This document shows positions 30,815 to 38,411 of a stretch of DNA of 38,411 nucleotides, in pieces. The stretch's first letter is position 1. Every line of letters starts with the position of its first letter. The notes beneath the pieces are model-generated. The model was not told the DNA's origin and made no database searches. It worked only from the letters and a program-made list of their open reading frames with translations. Origin of the DNA: Pseudomonadota bacterium (lineage in GTDB: Bacteria; Myxococcota_A; Polyangia; Fen-1088). The DNA is taken from NCBI GenBank assembly GCA_017881245.1, contig JADGRC010000036.1, forward strand, positions 1 to 38,411, read 5' to 3'. The position numbers and the translations under genes are program-made.

Positions 30815-33771
30815 TGTGCCATTCTTCTTGGCTCGTCTCCAGATTGGACGAAGGACTCAATATCGATAATCTGCCCGCCAGCGTGACGGAAACCGTGACC
30901 GAGACCTCGCCTACCACCCCCGCGTCGGAGCGGCCGAGTCTGTACGTCGTCGACGCGTTCAACTTCCTGTTCCGGGCGTTTCACGCCATGCCGCCCCTCG
31001 TGACCAGCAAGGGTGTACCCACGGGCGCCGTATACGGCCTTTGTCAGATGTTGTTGCGTATCGAGCGCGAGCATCGTCCGACTCATTTATGCACGGTATT
31101 CGATTCTCCGGGCGACAACTTCCGCCACCGCCTTTACGCAGGGTACAAGGCCGACCGCCCCCCCATGCCGCCCGAACTGGCGGCCCAGATGGATCTGGTC
31201 CATCGGGTCATCGACGCGTTCGGCATTCAGACCTTGGCCGTGCCCGGGTTCGAGGCGGACGACGTGATAGCGACGGTGGCGCGGCTGGGTGCGCGGGCGG
31301 GCATGCAAGTGGTGATTTGTTCGTCGGACAAGGATCTGATGCAGCTGTGCGGCGACGAAATTCGGGTCCTCGACACGATGAAGAACAAGATGATAGGCGT
31401 GCCGGAGGTGGTGGAAAAATTTGGTGTCCCTCCCGAACGCGTGGGCGATGTCCTGGCCTTGACCGGCGATTCCATCGACAACGTGCCCGGGGTTGAAGGC
31501 ATCGGCCCCAAGACGGCCGCGGAGCTTATCAACCGCTATGGATCGTTGTCCGCGCTCATCGACCATGCCACCGAGGTCAAGGGCAAGCGGGGCCAGGCGC
31601 TTGTGGCCGCCCGCGACACGGTGAGGTTGTCGCGCCAGCTCGTGCAGTTGCGCGAGGACGTGCCCCTGCCAAAAACGCTGCGGGACCTTCATCGAATCGA
31701 CCCCGACCACGAACGCCTGCGGACCCTGTTTCGGGACCTGGAGTTCTCCCGACTCGAGGTGACGTTGCCCGGACCTGCGCACGATGTCTCCCTGGCGGGC
31801 GCGGCCCTGGTCGATCGCGGCGACGCGGGACTGCCAAGCGTGTCGTCGCTGGAACGCCCGGAGCATGCCACCCGCGACGCCGGTCACAGCGGCGCCGCGA
31901 ACGCGACAGCGGACGCACCCGGCGGCATGCTGGAGAGCCCCGCGTCCGGGGAGGTTCCGCGAGACGCGGAGATCATCCTTGACAGCGTCTCGATGGGAGC
32001 CCTCGTGGTCGATCTCGGCAACGCCGGCCTTTTCGGATTGGCGTTGCTCTGGGAGGGTGCGGGTCCCGTCCGCGGTGACATCGTGGGAATCGCCTTCGCG
32101 CTTCCCGACGGACGCCGCCTATACGTGCCGCTTGGCCACCGCTACCTTGGTTCTCCAACCTCGTTACGGCCGGGCGAGGCATGGGCAAGTCTGCGATCGG
32201 TTCTTGCGGACGGCGCAGTGAAAAAACGCGTTCACGACGACAAAACGGTGGACGTCCTCCTGCGACGACAACACGTTGATCTCCTGGGCGTGGATGGGGA
32301 CGCGATGCTGGCGGCCTATGTCCTCGACCCATCCCGCAGCAGCTATGACATCAACGTCGTCGCCGCCGCCGCCGGCGTCGTTGACGTTTCCCCGCGCTCC
32401 GCCTGGCTCGGCTCCGGCAAGGGAGCAAGCGCGCCGTCAGACGTCCCCGTTCCCGAGGCGGCACGGCGTCTGGCCGCCGAAGCAGCCGCCGCCCTGACGC
32501 TCGGTCCCAGCCAGACCGCGCACCTCGCGGAGCGCGGCCTCGAAAACCTGTACCGCGATCTGGAATTGCCGCTTGCCCGCGTCCTGTCGAAGATCGAGTG
32601 CCGCGGCATTCTCCTTGACAGCGATTACCTGCGCGGCTTGGGACAAGAGGTGGGCACCGCGCTTGCCCGACTCGAAACCGAGATTCACGGTCTTGTGGGG
32701 ACGACGTTCAACATCAACTCGAACAAACAACTGGCGGACGTGCTCTTCGGCAAGCTGGGTCTGCCCGTGATTCGCAAGACGAAAACCGGAGCCTCGACGG
32801 ACGCCGACACCCTGGACGAATTGGCTGCCCTGCATCCCGTCCCGGCGAAGATTGTCGAGTACCGGGGCCTGATGAAGTTGAAGGGCACTTACATCGACGC
32901 GCTTCCCGCGTTGGTGAACCCACAAACGGGACGGCTGCACACGTCATTCAATCAGGCGGTGGCCGCCACGGGACGGCTATCCTCGAGCGATCCGAACCTG
33001 CAGAATATTCCCATACGCACCGACGTGGGTCGGCGAATTCGCCAGGCCTTCATCGCGAAACCCGGGATGAGTCTGGTCTCGGCGGACTACTCGCAGATCG
33101 AGCTGCGCGTCCTGGCCCATTTTTCGAGAGACCCCGCTTTCGTCGAGGCCTTCCGATCGGGTCAGGATATTCACTCGCGAACAGCGTCCGAGGTATTCGA
33201 CCTTCCACCTGAATCGGTAAGCACCGACCACCGACGAATCGCCAAGGCCATCAACTTCGGGTTGGTCTTCGGCCAAACCGACTTTGGGCTTTCGCAGGCG
33301 CTTCGAATCCCACGCGCGCAGGCGCGAACCTACATCGAGAGTTACTTTCGCCGCTACGCGGGCGTTCGCTCCTACATGGAACGTGCGATCCTAGACGCGC
33401 GCGCGACGGGTCAAGTCACGACCTTGCTCGGCCGTTGCCGTCCGTTGCCGGAAATTCTGTCGTCGCGGGTTCAAGATAGAAATTACGCCGAACGAATCGC
33501 CCGCAACACGCCCATTCAGGGATCGGCAGCTGATCTTCTGAAACTGGCCATGATCCGCGTCGATCAAGGCATAGAGGCGGGCGCCGCCCCGGCCGCGCGC
33601 GCGGAGTTGTTGCTGACCGTTCACGACGAGCTGGTGTTCGAGGTCCCGGATGATCAGGTGGGAGTCTTCGGCGCCTGGGTCAAGCACGAAATGGAGTCGG
33701 TCTTCGCTCTCGATGTTCCGCTAGTCGTCGAGGTGGCGTCCGGAAAGACATGGGGCGACGCGCACCCGTAG
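30814..33771 (+). CDS. polA: DNA polymerase I
   Basis: The protein has 985 residues from the ATG at 30814. GTG at 30883 or 30895 would start nearer the conserved 'LYVVDAFNFLFRAF' and leave room for a promoter. The 5' nuclease domain is intact ('FEADDVIATVA', 'SSDKDLMQL', 'TGDSIDNVPGVEGIGPKTA'). The central 3'-5' exonuclease-like domain looks inactive: the DxE motif reads 'VVDLGNAG' and the second motif 'HDDKTVDVLL'. The polymerase domain has motif A 'SADYSQIELRVLAHF', motif B 'RRIAKAINFGLVFG' and motif C 'TVHDELVFEV'. Motif B has Phe where E. coli has Tyr766. It acts in Okazaki fragment processing and repair. The N-terminal 20-30 residues are unlike the family. Confidence 0.95.
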   Translation: MCHSSWLVSRLDEGLNIDNLPASVTETVTETSPTTPASERPSLYVVDAFNFLFRAFHAMPPLVTSKGVPTGAVYGLCQMLLRIEREHRPTHLCTVFDSPGDNFRHRLYAGYKADRPPMPPELAAQMDLVHRVIDAFGIQTLAVPGFEADDVIATVARLGARAGMQVVICSSDKDLMQLCGDEIRVLDTMKNKMIGVPEVVEKFGVPPERVGDVLALTGDSIDNVPGVEGIGPKTAAELINRYGSLSALIDHATEVKGKRGQALVAARDTVRLSRQLVQLREDVPLPKTLRDLHRIDPDHERLRTLFRDLEFSRLEVTLPGPAHDVSLAGAALVDRGDAGLPSVSSLERPEHATRDAGHSGAANATADAPGGMLESPASGEVPRDAEIILDSVSMGALVVDLGNAGLFGLALLWEGAGPVRGDIVGIAFALPDGRRLYVPLGHRYLGSPTSLRPGEAWASLRSVLADGAVKKRVHDDKTVDVLLRRQHVDLLGVDGDAMLAAYVLDPSRSSYDINVVAAAAGVVDVSPRSAWLGSGKGASAPSDVPVPEAARRLAAEAAAALTLGPSQTAHLAERGLENLYRDLELPLARVLSKIECRGILLDSDYLRGLGQEVGTALARLETEIHGLVGTTFNINSNKQLADVLFGKLGLPVIRKTKTGASTDADTLDELAALHPVPAKIVEYRGLMKLKGTYIDALPALVNPQTGRLHTSFNQAVAATGRLSSSDPNLQNIPIRTDVGRRIRQAFIAKPGMSLVSADYSQIELRVLAHFSRDPAFVEAFRSGQDIHSRTASEVFDLPPESVSTDHRRIAKAINFGLVFGQTDFGLSQALRIPRAQARTYIESYFRRYAGVRSYMERAILDARATGQVTTLLGRCRPLPEILSSRVQDRNYAERIARNTPIQGSAADLLKLAMIRVDQGIEAGAAPAARAELLLTVHDELVFEVPDDQVGVFGAWVKHEMESVFALDVPLVVEVASGKTWGDAHP

Positions 33772-33859
33772 GGGGGCGGTGCGCGTTCTCGCGCCGTCGC
33801 CGTATGGCGCGACCATTGGCCCACCCCCGCCCTGGTCGGAATCGATGTCGCCGCCCCCC
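33771..33859 (+). other. Nested inverted repeats after polA (candidate structured RNA or terminator)
   Basis: GGGGGGCGG (33771-33779) and CCGCCCCCC (33851-33859) are perfect 9-bp arms. They enclose GCGCG-TTCT-CGCGC (33781-33794) and GTCGCC-GTAT-GGCGCGAC (33796-33813, with a 2-base bulge). Together these would fold as a closed multi-branch structure in the polA 3' region or in the leader of the next gene. High GC makes chance pairing common. No T run follows directly. The remaining bases before the next ATG are AT-rich (TTGATATATCATTATC) and may hold its promoter. Confidence 0.35.
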
Positions 33860-33889
33860 ACTGTCTTGATATATCATTATCACTTGGTC

Positions 33890-35254
33890 ATGAATCGCGC
33901 GCGGGTGGCGCTTTGGGTGATTTTGCTCTGGGGGGACGCCGCGTGCGGCTGCCGAGCGCGGACGACCAAGGTCGGCCCCGGTCCCACCTCGGCGACTGCC
34001 GCCATTCCGCCCAGCAGCGTGGCCGCGTTGGGGTCGGATGAGCCGGCGGCGCGACCGTTACGGCGATGCTTTCCGGATCAGCCCGCGTGGTCCGACGCGC
34101 CGGTTTCCGATCTGTTGGATAGGGCAGGCAATCTCTTCGATCGGGATGACTTCGCCGGCGCCTTGGCATGCGCCGAGGAGGCGGCCCGCACGGCGCCGCG
34201 ATCGGTCGAGGCCCATCACGATCGCGCGGCGGCCCTGTTGCATCTCGGCCGCCTGGACGAGGCCCGTGACGCGCTCGCTTTGGCAATGGCGCTCGACCCA
34301 GAGGACGCCGAGACACTGGAAGCGAGCGCGGATCTCTACATCAACCAGCTTCCTCCCTCCGCTGACCGGTCGGCGATAGGCCTTGAGCAGGCACGCCGCG
34401 GATTTCGCCTCGTTTCAGGGCGTGATCGCGCGCGCGCTGCGCGATTGGCGCTCCTCGAAGGCCAGGCCCTCATCGATCTGGGACACTGTGAACAGGCGGT
34501 GCGGCGACTGGACGCGACGTTGGCGCTTGCCCCCCGATCGACCGCCGCCCGCTATGAAAAAGGCGTCGCGGAGTTCGAACTCTGCCGATTCAGGGAGGCG
34601 CGTCGGACGTTTCGGAGAGTTCTCGAGACGGATCCCGACCACGCCCACGCGCTCTATCACCTCGGGTTGATTGCGGAGCGTGACGGCGAGATCGCCGATG
34701 CGGAGAAGCACTTCGCCGAAGCGTCGCGACGGGACCCTACGTCCTTTCCGCCAACGCCCGAGCTTTCGCCCACTGATTTCGCTTCGCGGGTGAAACGGGT
34801 TGTCGCCGAATTGCCCGAAGACGTCCGTACGGACTTGAACAAGTCTCTTCTGGAGACCACGGAACTGCCGGCCGCTGAAGATCTCGTGGCGGAAAAGCCA
34901 CCTTTGTCCCCGACCATTTTGGGACTGTTCCGCGGGCTTCCTTTGACTTGGTCCGGGTCGGTGGATGCGGAACGGCGGCCGCAGGCAGGCAGAACCGTGA
35001 AGCCGGGCAAAGGTCGTCGCGCGATGGCGCCCGGGACTCCGTCGATAGCGGGAGTCGAACCCGAGTTTCCGGACGACGGCGGGGTGGCCTGCGCCTCTCC
35101 GGAGAGAACCATCGTCCTATATCGCCGAAACTTGCTGCGGTCGGTCCGCGATCTGACCGAACTCGATGAAGCCATTAAGCGCACGTTGCTGCACGAGGTC
35201 GGACACCTCCGCGGCGAAGACGACGGCTCCCTGCGTGATCGCGGGCTCGAATAA
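33890..35254 (+). CDS. TPR protein fused to a C-terminal zincin (HExxH) metallopeptidase domain, exported
   Basis: From the ATG at 33890 the protein has 454 residues. The N-terminus MNRARVALWVILLWGDAACGC suggests a signal peptide and perhaps a lipid-modified Cys, though the lipobox is imperfect. TPR units cover about residues 70-290 ('ALACAEEAARTAPRSVEAHHDRA', 'ARRTFRRVLETDPDHAHALYHLG'). The C-terminal part from about 300 matches Zincin_1 (PF06262): 'FASRVKRVVAELPEDV', 'PTILGLFRGLPLT', 'IVLYRRNLLR' and the active site 'LLHEVGHLRGEDD'. That family is usually a small stand-alone protein of about 120 residues. An acidic residue after HEVGH is the probable third zinc ligand. The track start at 33779 adds residues with no signal character. 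It follows polA by 118 bases and converges with the next gene. The substrate is unknown. Confidence 0.8.
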   Translation: MNRARVALWVILLWGDAACGCRARTTKVGPGPTSATAAIPPSSVAALGSDEPAARPLRRCFPDQPAWSDAPVSDLLDRAGNLFDRDDFAGALACAEEAARTAPRSVEAHHDRAAALLHLGRLDEARDALALAMALDPEDAETLEASADLYINQLPPSADRSAIGLEQARRGFRLVSGRDRARAARLALLEGQALIDLGHCEQAVRRLDATLALAPRSTAARYEKGVAEFELCRFREARRTFRRVLETDPDHAHALYHLGLIAERDGEIADAEKHFAEASRRDPTSFPPTPELSPTDFASRVKRVVAELPEDVRTDLNKSLLETTELPAAEDLVAEKPPLSPTILGLFRGLPLTWSGSVDAERRPQAGRTVKPGKGRRAMAPGTPSIAGVEPEFPDDGGVACASPERTIVLYRRNLLRSVRDLTELDEAIKRTLLHEVGHLRGEDDGSLRDRGLE

Positions 35255-35303
35255 ACTAACCGGTTCGTACCGTCGTCGCTGGCAGTTGGGGTGCCTGCCT
35301 GGG

Positions 35304-36041
35304 CTATTTTTTGCCCTTGAGCGCGTCGATGCGGGCGGCACCCACCTTTTCCACTCCCTTACCTTCCATCTTGATGTCCTGGGAATCGGGGGGGAGGACG
35401 GCGTTACCTTCGGCAATCACCTTGCCCTGCGCGTCGACGAATTTTTTGTGGATGATCAAGCCGTCGGAAGCCGCGAACCCGCCGATTGAATTGATAGCGA
35501 ACGTCCCGGTCACCACGTACTGCTCGCCGGCCTTGGCCACAAGGGGCTTGGGCTTGCCGGTATTCCAGTCCTTCAACGGATAGTCGGCCACCAGAAGCGC
35601 ACGCTCGATCTTCGTGGTCGGCGTGTCCGCCATGAAGAAGTGGGGCTGGTCGCACGGACGGCAGGCGCCCACGGCCTTCGGCGGCTCTGCGACTGCCGGC
35701 GGAGCCCCCGCCTTCGACTTCTTGGCGGACGCCTTCGCCGCCTTCATCTTTTCCTTCTTGTTCTTCGCGGCCAGATCGTCGTTGCACTTGCGCTGCTCGG
35801 CGGGACACTCGTAGATCTGCAACAGGTAGGCCTTGAGCTGAACGTCCTTGTCCAGGTGCTGCGTCATGTGCTTACGCAGGCCGTACACAGACAGCTCACC
35901 GGTTGGATATTGCTCGGGCGCGTTGTTGACGTTGAAGTTGGGCTGGGGCGGCAGATCGACCTTGATGGGCGCCAACTCCTGACCTTGGCCGAGCGCGACG
36001 CCGCCGAATGGCGCCAACAGCGCCAACGCCAGCGGCACCAT
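35304..36041 (-). CDS. Secreted protein of unknown function with lysine-rich insert and CxxC
   Basis: From the ATG at 36041 the protein has 245 residues. A clear signal peptide, 'MVPLALALLAPFGGVALGQG', supports this start over the track's 36152. The mature part begins with Pro-rich 'LPPQPNFNVNNAPEQYPTGELSVYGLRKHM', then strands like 'VQLKAYLLQIYECP'. A Lys/Ala-rich run follows (about residues 92-112), then 'GACRPCDQPHFFMAD' with a CxxC. The C-terminal half has strands such as 'YVVTGTFAINSIGGFAASDGLIIHKKF'. The strand pattern around the insert is reminiscent of an OB-type beta-barrel, but I recognise no family. The four Cys may form disulfides in the periplasm. It converges with the TPR-zincin gene (49-base gap) and diverges from the solute-binding lipoprotein. 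Confidence 0.7.
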   Translation of the reverse strand: MVPLALALLAPFGGVALGQGQELAPIKVDLPPQPNFNVNNAPEQYPTGELSVYGLRKHMTQHLDKDVQLKAYLLQIYECPAEQRKCNDDLAAKNKKEKMKAAKASAKKSKAGAPPAVAEPPKAVGACRPCDQPHFFMADTPTTKIERALLVADYPLKDWNTGKPKPLVAKAGEQYVVTGTFAINSIGGFAASDGLIIHKKFVDAQGKVIAEGNAVLPPDSQDIKMEGKGVEKVGAARIDALKGKK

Positions 36042-36114
36042 CAGGTGGTGATATATAGCGAGGCGTGTACGCCGCGATTCGGCCTTCTCGCCTGAAACGC
36101 GCGCCTTGCTTTGA

Positions 36115-37926
36115 ATGTCAGACGCTGATTTGGGGGGCCCGAGTCGTTTCATGAAGCGCGTCTCCTCGGCAACGGGTTACAACGAGCGTGACCTGAATAA
36201 CACGCGAGTTTTCCGGTCGCAAGGCGGGATTCCCGTGCTGCTGGAAGTACTTGTCGTGGTGCTTTGTTCCGGCGGCCTCATTGCCTGTCGCCGCGCCGCG
36301 CCCACGAAATCCGCGGAGGTGACGCTCGCGGAAGGGCGTAACGCGGGGGAGGGTCCATCGCGGCGGACTCTTCCGCCTCTTCCACCAGAACTGCCTGTCC
36401 CCGCTGATGTGGCATTGCCGCCGGTGGACCGGCGCGGCGGCACTCTGCGCGTCCATCTCGACACCGAGCCTGCGAATCTGAGCCTTCTCGGCGATCCAGA
36501 CGCATCGGTGTTGCAGGTGGTCAAGGGCTTGATCTACGAGCCCCTGTTCGATTGCCCGTTGCCAGGCAGACCGGACCGGCTGCGTCCCGTCCTGGCCGAC
36601 AACTGGCAGATCTCCGCCGACGGCCTCGTCATCACTTTGCACCTACGCCCGGGCATCAAGTGGCATGACGGGCACGGCTTCGGGGTGCTCGACGTCCAGG
36701 CCACCTTGGAACCTTTGCTGCGCGACAATGGCCCGGGGGGCGTCGTCACCCGCGCCTCGCTACGGGATGTGTCGACGATCGAAATCGGCGCGGACCGAAT
36801 CGTGCGATTGATCCTGAAGCGGCGGTCTAATTTCGTGCTCGGCGCTCTGTGCGACATTCCCATTCTGCCCGATCACTACTTGCGCGGCGCCAGCGCCGAT
36901 CTCCAGGGCCTCGGCCGGCAACCCATCGGCACGGGTCCGTTTCGTTTCATGGCCTGGGAGCGGGGCAAACGCATCCGGCTGGCCCGGTCGTCGACGTATT
37001 GGGGCGAGGCCCCGTCGCCAGACGAGATCGCATTCGAGATTGAGTTGGACGGAGCGCGCGCCTTGATGCGCATGCGCCGCGGCGACTTCGACGTACTGCC
37101 CCGGGTCCTGCCGGTGCACTATCCGGACGACGTGGATCCCGTAACGTTACACGGCACGCTTTCCTTGTGGCGCTTGCGTCCTGATCGATGGGCGTACGTC
37201 GTGGTCAATCACCGAAGGCCACCACTCGGGGATCCGCGTTTTCGTCGGGCCTTGTCCGGGCTGTGGGATCGGAGTCGCTTCGCGCGGGATCTCCACCGTG
37301 GCTTGGCGCATCCGCTCGCGGCACCCGCCTTCGCGAATATCGCGGTTCCCGACAACGGTCCAGGGGGTGGCGGAGGCCGCGAACGGGCCACGTCAGAGCT
37401 GGAAGCGGGGGGGTATCGGGATACCAACGCTGATGGGGTGCGAGATCTGGACGGCAAGCCGTTTAGACACACGCTCCTGTGCGCCTCGGGTGCCCGCGCC
37501 GCGACGACCGAGGCCCACGCCTTCGCTTTCGAGGCGCGCAGGGCCGGCCTGCTCGTGGATCTCGTCGTGCTCGACGCCGCCGCGCTGCTCGATCGCGTGC
37601 GAAGGGGCGATTTCGATCTGGCATTGATGTTGTGGGAGGGACAACCCGACGAGGATCCCGGCCTGATGTTCGGCTCGACCGGGCCGTTCAACTACGCGGG
37701 ATATCGATCGCCCGAGGTCGACGCGACGCTGGACGCACTTCGACAGGCCGTCGATCCGGGCGTCCGTCAGTCGTTGCTCGCGTCGCTCGGAACCACGCTG
37801 GCGCGCGAACAGCCAGTGTTGTTCCTCTATCAATTCGACGTACCGGTGCTTGTCGCGCGCCGCGTTCACGGTCTGGCGGCCGTCGGCTCGCACTTGGATC
37901 TGCGACGTGTTTGGATCGATCCCTGA
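36115..37926 (+). CDS. ABC-type peptide/nickel-class solute-binding lipoprotein (SBP_bac_5), orphan
   Basis: The protein has 603 residues from the first ATG; the ATG at 36151 is an alternative. A long basic N-region is followed by 'VLLEVLVVVLCSGGLIAC', lipobox LIAC with Cys58. The rest follows family 5 (DppA/OppA) binding proteins: 'GGTLRVHLDTEPANLSLLGD', 'LIYEPLFD', 'LADNWQISADGLVITLHLRPGIKWHDG', 'PIGTGPFRFMAWERGKRIRLARSSTYWG' and 'FNYAGYRSPEVDATLDALR'. These bind oligopeptides, nickel or sugars outside the inner membrane and deliver them to an ABC permease. No permease or ATPase gene is next to it. The stop overlaps the next gene as TGATG, suggesting the downstream TPR protein is its co-translated partner. 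Confidence 0.88.
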   Translation: MSDADLGGPSRFMKRVSSATGYNERDLNNTRVFRSQGGIPVLLEVLVVVLCSGGLIACRRAAPTKSAEVTLAEGRNAGEGPSRRTLPPLPPELPVPADVALPPVDRRGGTLRVHLDTEPANLSLLGDPDASVLQVVKGLIYEPLFDCPLPGRPDRLRPVLADNWQISADGLVITLHLRPGIKWHDGHGFGVLDVQATLEPLLRDNGPGGVVTRASLRDVSTIEIGADRIVRLILKRRSNFVLGALCDIPILPDHYLRGASADLQGLGRQPIGTGPFRFMAWERGKRIRLARSSTYWGEAPSPDEIAFEIELDGARALMRMRRGDFDVLPRVLPVHYPDDVDPVTLHGTLSLWRLRPDRWAYVVVNHRRPPLGDPRFRRALSGLWDRSRFARDLHRGLAHPLAAPAFANIAVPDNGPGGGGGRERATSELEAGGYRDTNADGVRDLDGKPFRHTLLCASGARAATTEAHAFAFEARRAGLLVDLVVLDAAALLDRVRRGDFDLALMLWEGQPDEDPGLMFGSTGPFNYAGYRSPEVDATLDALRQAVDPGVRQSLLASLGTTLAREQPVLFLYQFDVPVLVARRVHGLAAVGSHLDLRRVWIDP

Positions 37927-38411
37927 TGACGCGCGGCCTCGTTGGGGTTTTCGCCTGGGCCGTCGTGCCGGTGGTCGTGCAGGCGCTTTTTCCGTCTCCC
38001 GCGATTGCCACGGTCGCGCAGGCCGTTGGGCGCGCCCCAACTTCAACGGGACCCACATGTCCCGTCGCCTCCCCGACATCTGGTCCCGGAATTCTCGACC
38101 CGTTTCACCTACCGACGCCCGCCGCGGCGCAACTGAATGCCGACGGGAAGCTGCTGTACCGCCAAGGGCGCTGGGACGAAGCGCGCCAGAAATACCGAGC
38201 GGCGGAAGCTTCAGATCCTGACTTCCTGGCGCCGGCGCTGAATGTCGCCTGTTCCTTCGTCCGCCAGGAACGCTTCGGCGAGGCTCTGGACGAGGTCCTC
38301 CGCCTCGTCGATCGGGCGTACTTGCCGTGGAGCCAGGAGGTGTTGTCCGCGGCCGATCTGGGCGCGTTGAAGGTTCGTGACGCCGAGGGAAAACGCCTTC
38401 GCGCCGCCCTG
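37926..38411 (+). CDS. Exported TPR-like protein (3' end outside window)
   Basis: This frame stays open to the window edge (162 codons), so the ORF track omits it. It starts at the ATG overlapping the solute-binding gene stop (TGATG). The N-terminus MTRGLVGVFAWAVVPVVVQALFPSPAIA is a signal peptide. After a Pro/Ser/Thr-rich stretch, a TPR-type segment reads 'LNADGKLLYRQGRWDEARQKYRAAEASDPDFLAPALNVACSFVRQERFGEALDEV'. It then continues 'YLPWSQEVLSAADLGALKV', a segment whose pattern I associate with TPR proteins of Myxococcota. The role is unknown; coupling to the solute-binding protein is the only contextual clue. Confidence 0.7.
   Translation, partial: MTRGLVGVFAWAVVPVVVQALFPSPAIATVAQAVGRAPTSTGPTCPVASPTSGPGILDPFHLPTPAAAQLNADGKLLYRQGRWDEARQKYRAAEASDPDFLAPALNVACSFVRQERFGEALDEVLRLVDRAYLPWSQEVLSAADLGALKVRDAEGKRLRAAL

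Noticed and set aside
1-38411. Mobile elements, integrases, CRISPR arrays, toxin-antitoxin or phage-defence genes
   Set aside because: I looked for transposase, integrase, nuclease-defence motifs and regularly spaced repeats across both strands and saw none.

Overview
The window looks like chromosomal DNA from a high-GC, Gram-negative deltaproteobacterial lineage, most likely Myxococcota. The evidence is strong GC bias at third codon positions (long antisense ORFs shadow most genes), many outer-membrane or secreted lipoproteins, a DUF2330 protein, Cys-rich lipoproteins with 'CxxDxxC'-like segments, a Tgl/PilF-type TPR protein, a good sigma-54 promoter match, and gene neighbourhoods such as recO-glyS-ppdK and argS-SPOR that I recall from deltaproteobacteria. 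I see no rRNA, tRNA, CRISPR array, insertion sequence or phage gene. No stretch longer than about 230 bases lacks a gene.

Layout. 1-6.6 kb: a partial DUF2330 secreted protein diverges from gluQ (Glu-Q-tRNA(Asp) synthetase). A DUF402 phosphatase-like gene and dtd (D-aminoacyl-tRNA deacylase) are coupled on the minus strand. Then come a DUF885 lipoprotein and a minus-strand pair, an alpha/beta hydrolase and a degenerate class II amidotransferase-like protein. 6.6-15 kb, all plus strand: queE, a pilF/tgl-like TPR gene overlapping a short rodZ-like gene, recO overlapping a VOC gene, glyS (dimeric GlyRS) and ppdK with a strongly basic N-terminal extension. 15-20.3 kb: two overlapping genes for large lipoproteins with YVTN-type beta-propeller blades; the second is also Cys-rich. 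20.4-23.1 kb: argS coupled to a SPOR-domain membrane protein.

23.1-30.8 kb, minus strand: a TamB-like protein followed by an Omp85 (TamA/BamA-like) protein with about seven POTRA domains. 30.8-38.4 kb: polA starts back to back with tamB. It is followed by a TPR protein fused to a HExxH zincin domain, an unrecognised secreted protein (minus strand), an orphan family-5 solute-binding lipoprotein, and a partial TPR protein cut by the window end.

Two functions recur. The first is tRNA charging, quality control and modification: gluQ, dtd, glyS, argS and queE. QueE makes the queuosine precursor and GluQ acts on queuosine in tRNA(Asp). The second is envelope biogenesis: pilF/tgl, rodZ, SPOR, the TAM pair and several lipoproteins. 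I found no clear undescribed multi-gene defence or mobile system. The most unusual items are the TamB/seven-POTRA Omp85 pair, the degenerate amidotransferase-fold protein, the TPR-zincin fusion, the lysine-rich tail on PPDK, the propeller lipoprotein pair, and some candidate regulatory or RNA structures.
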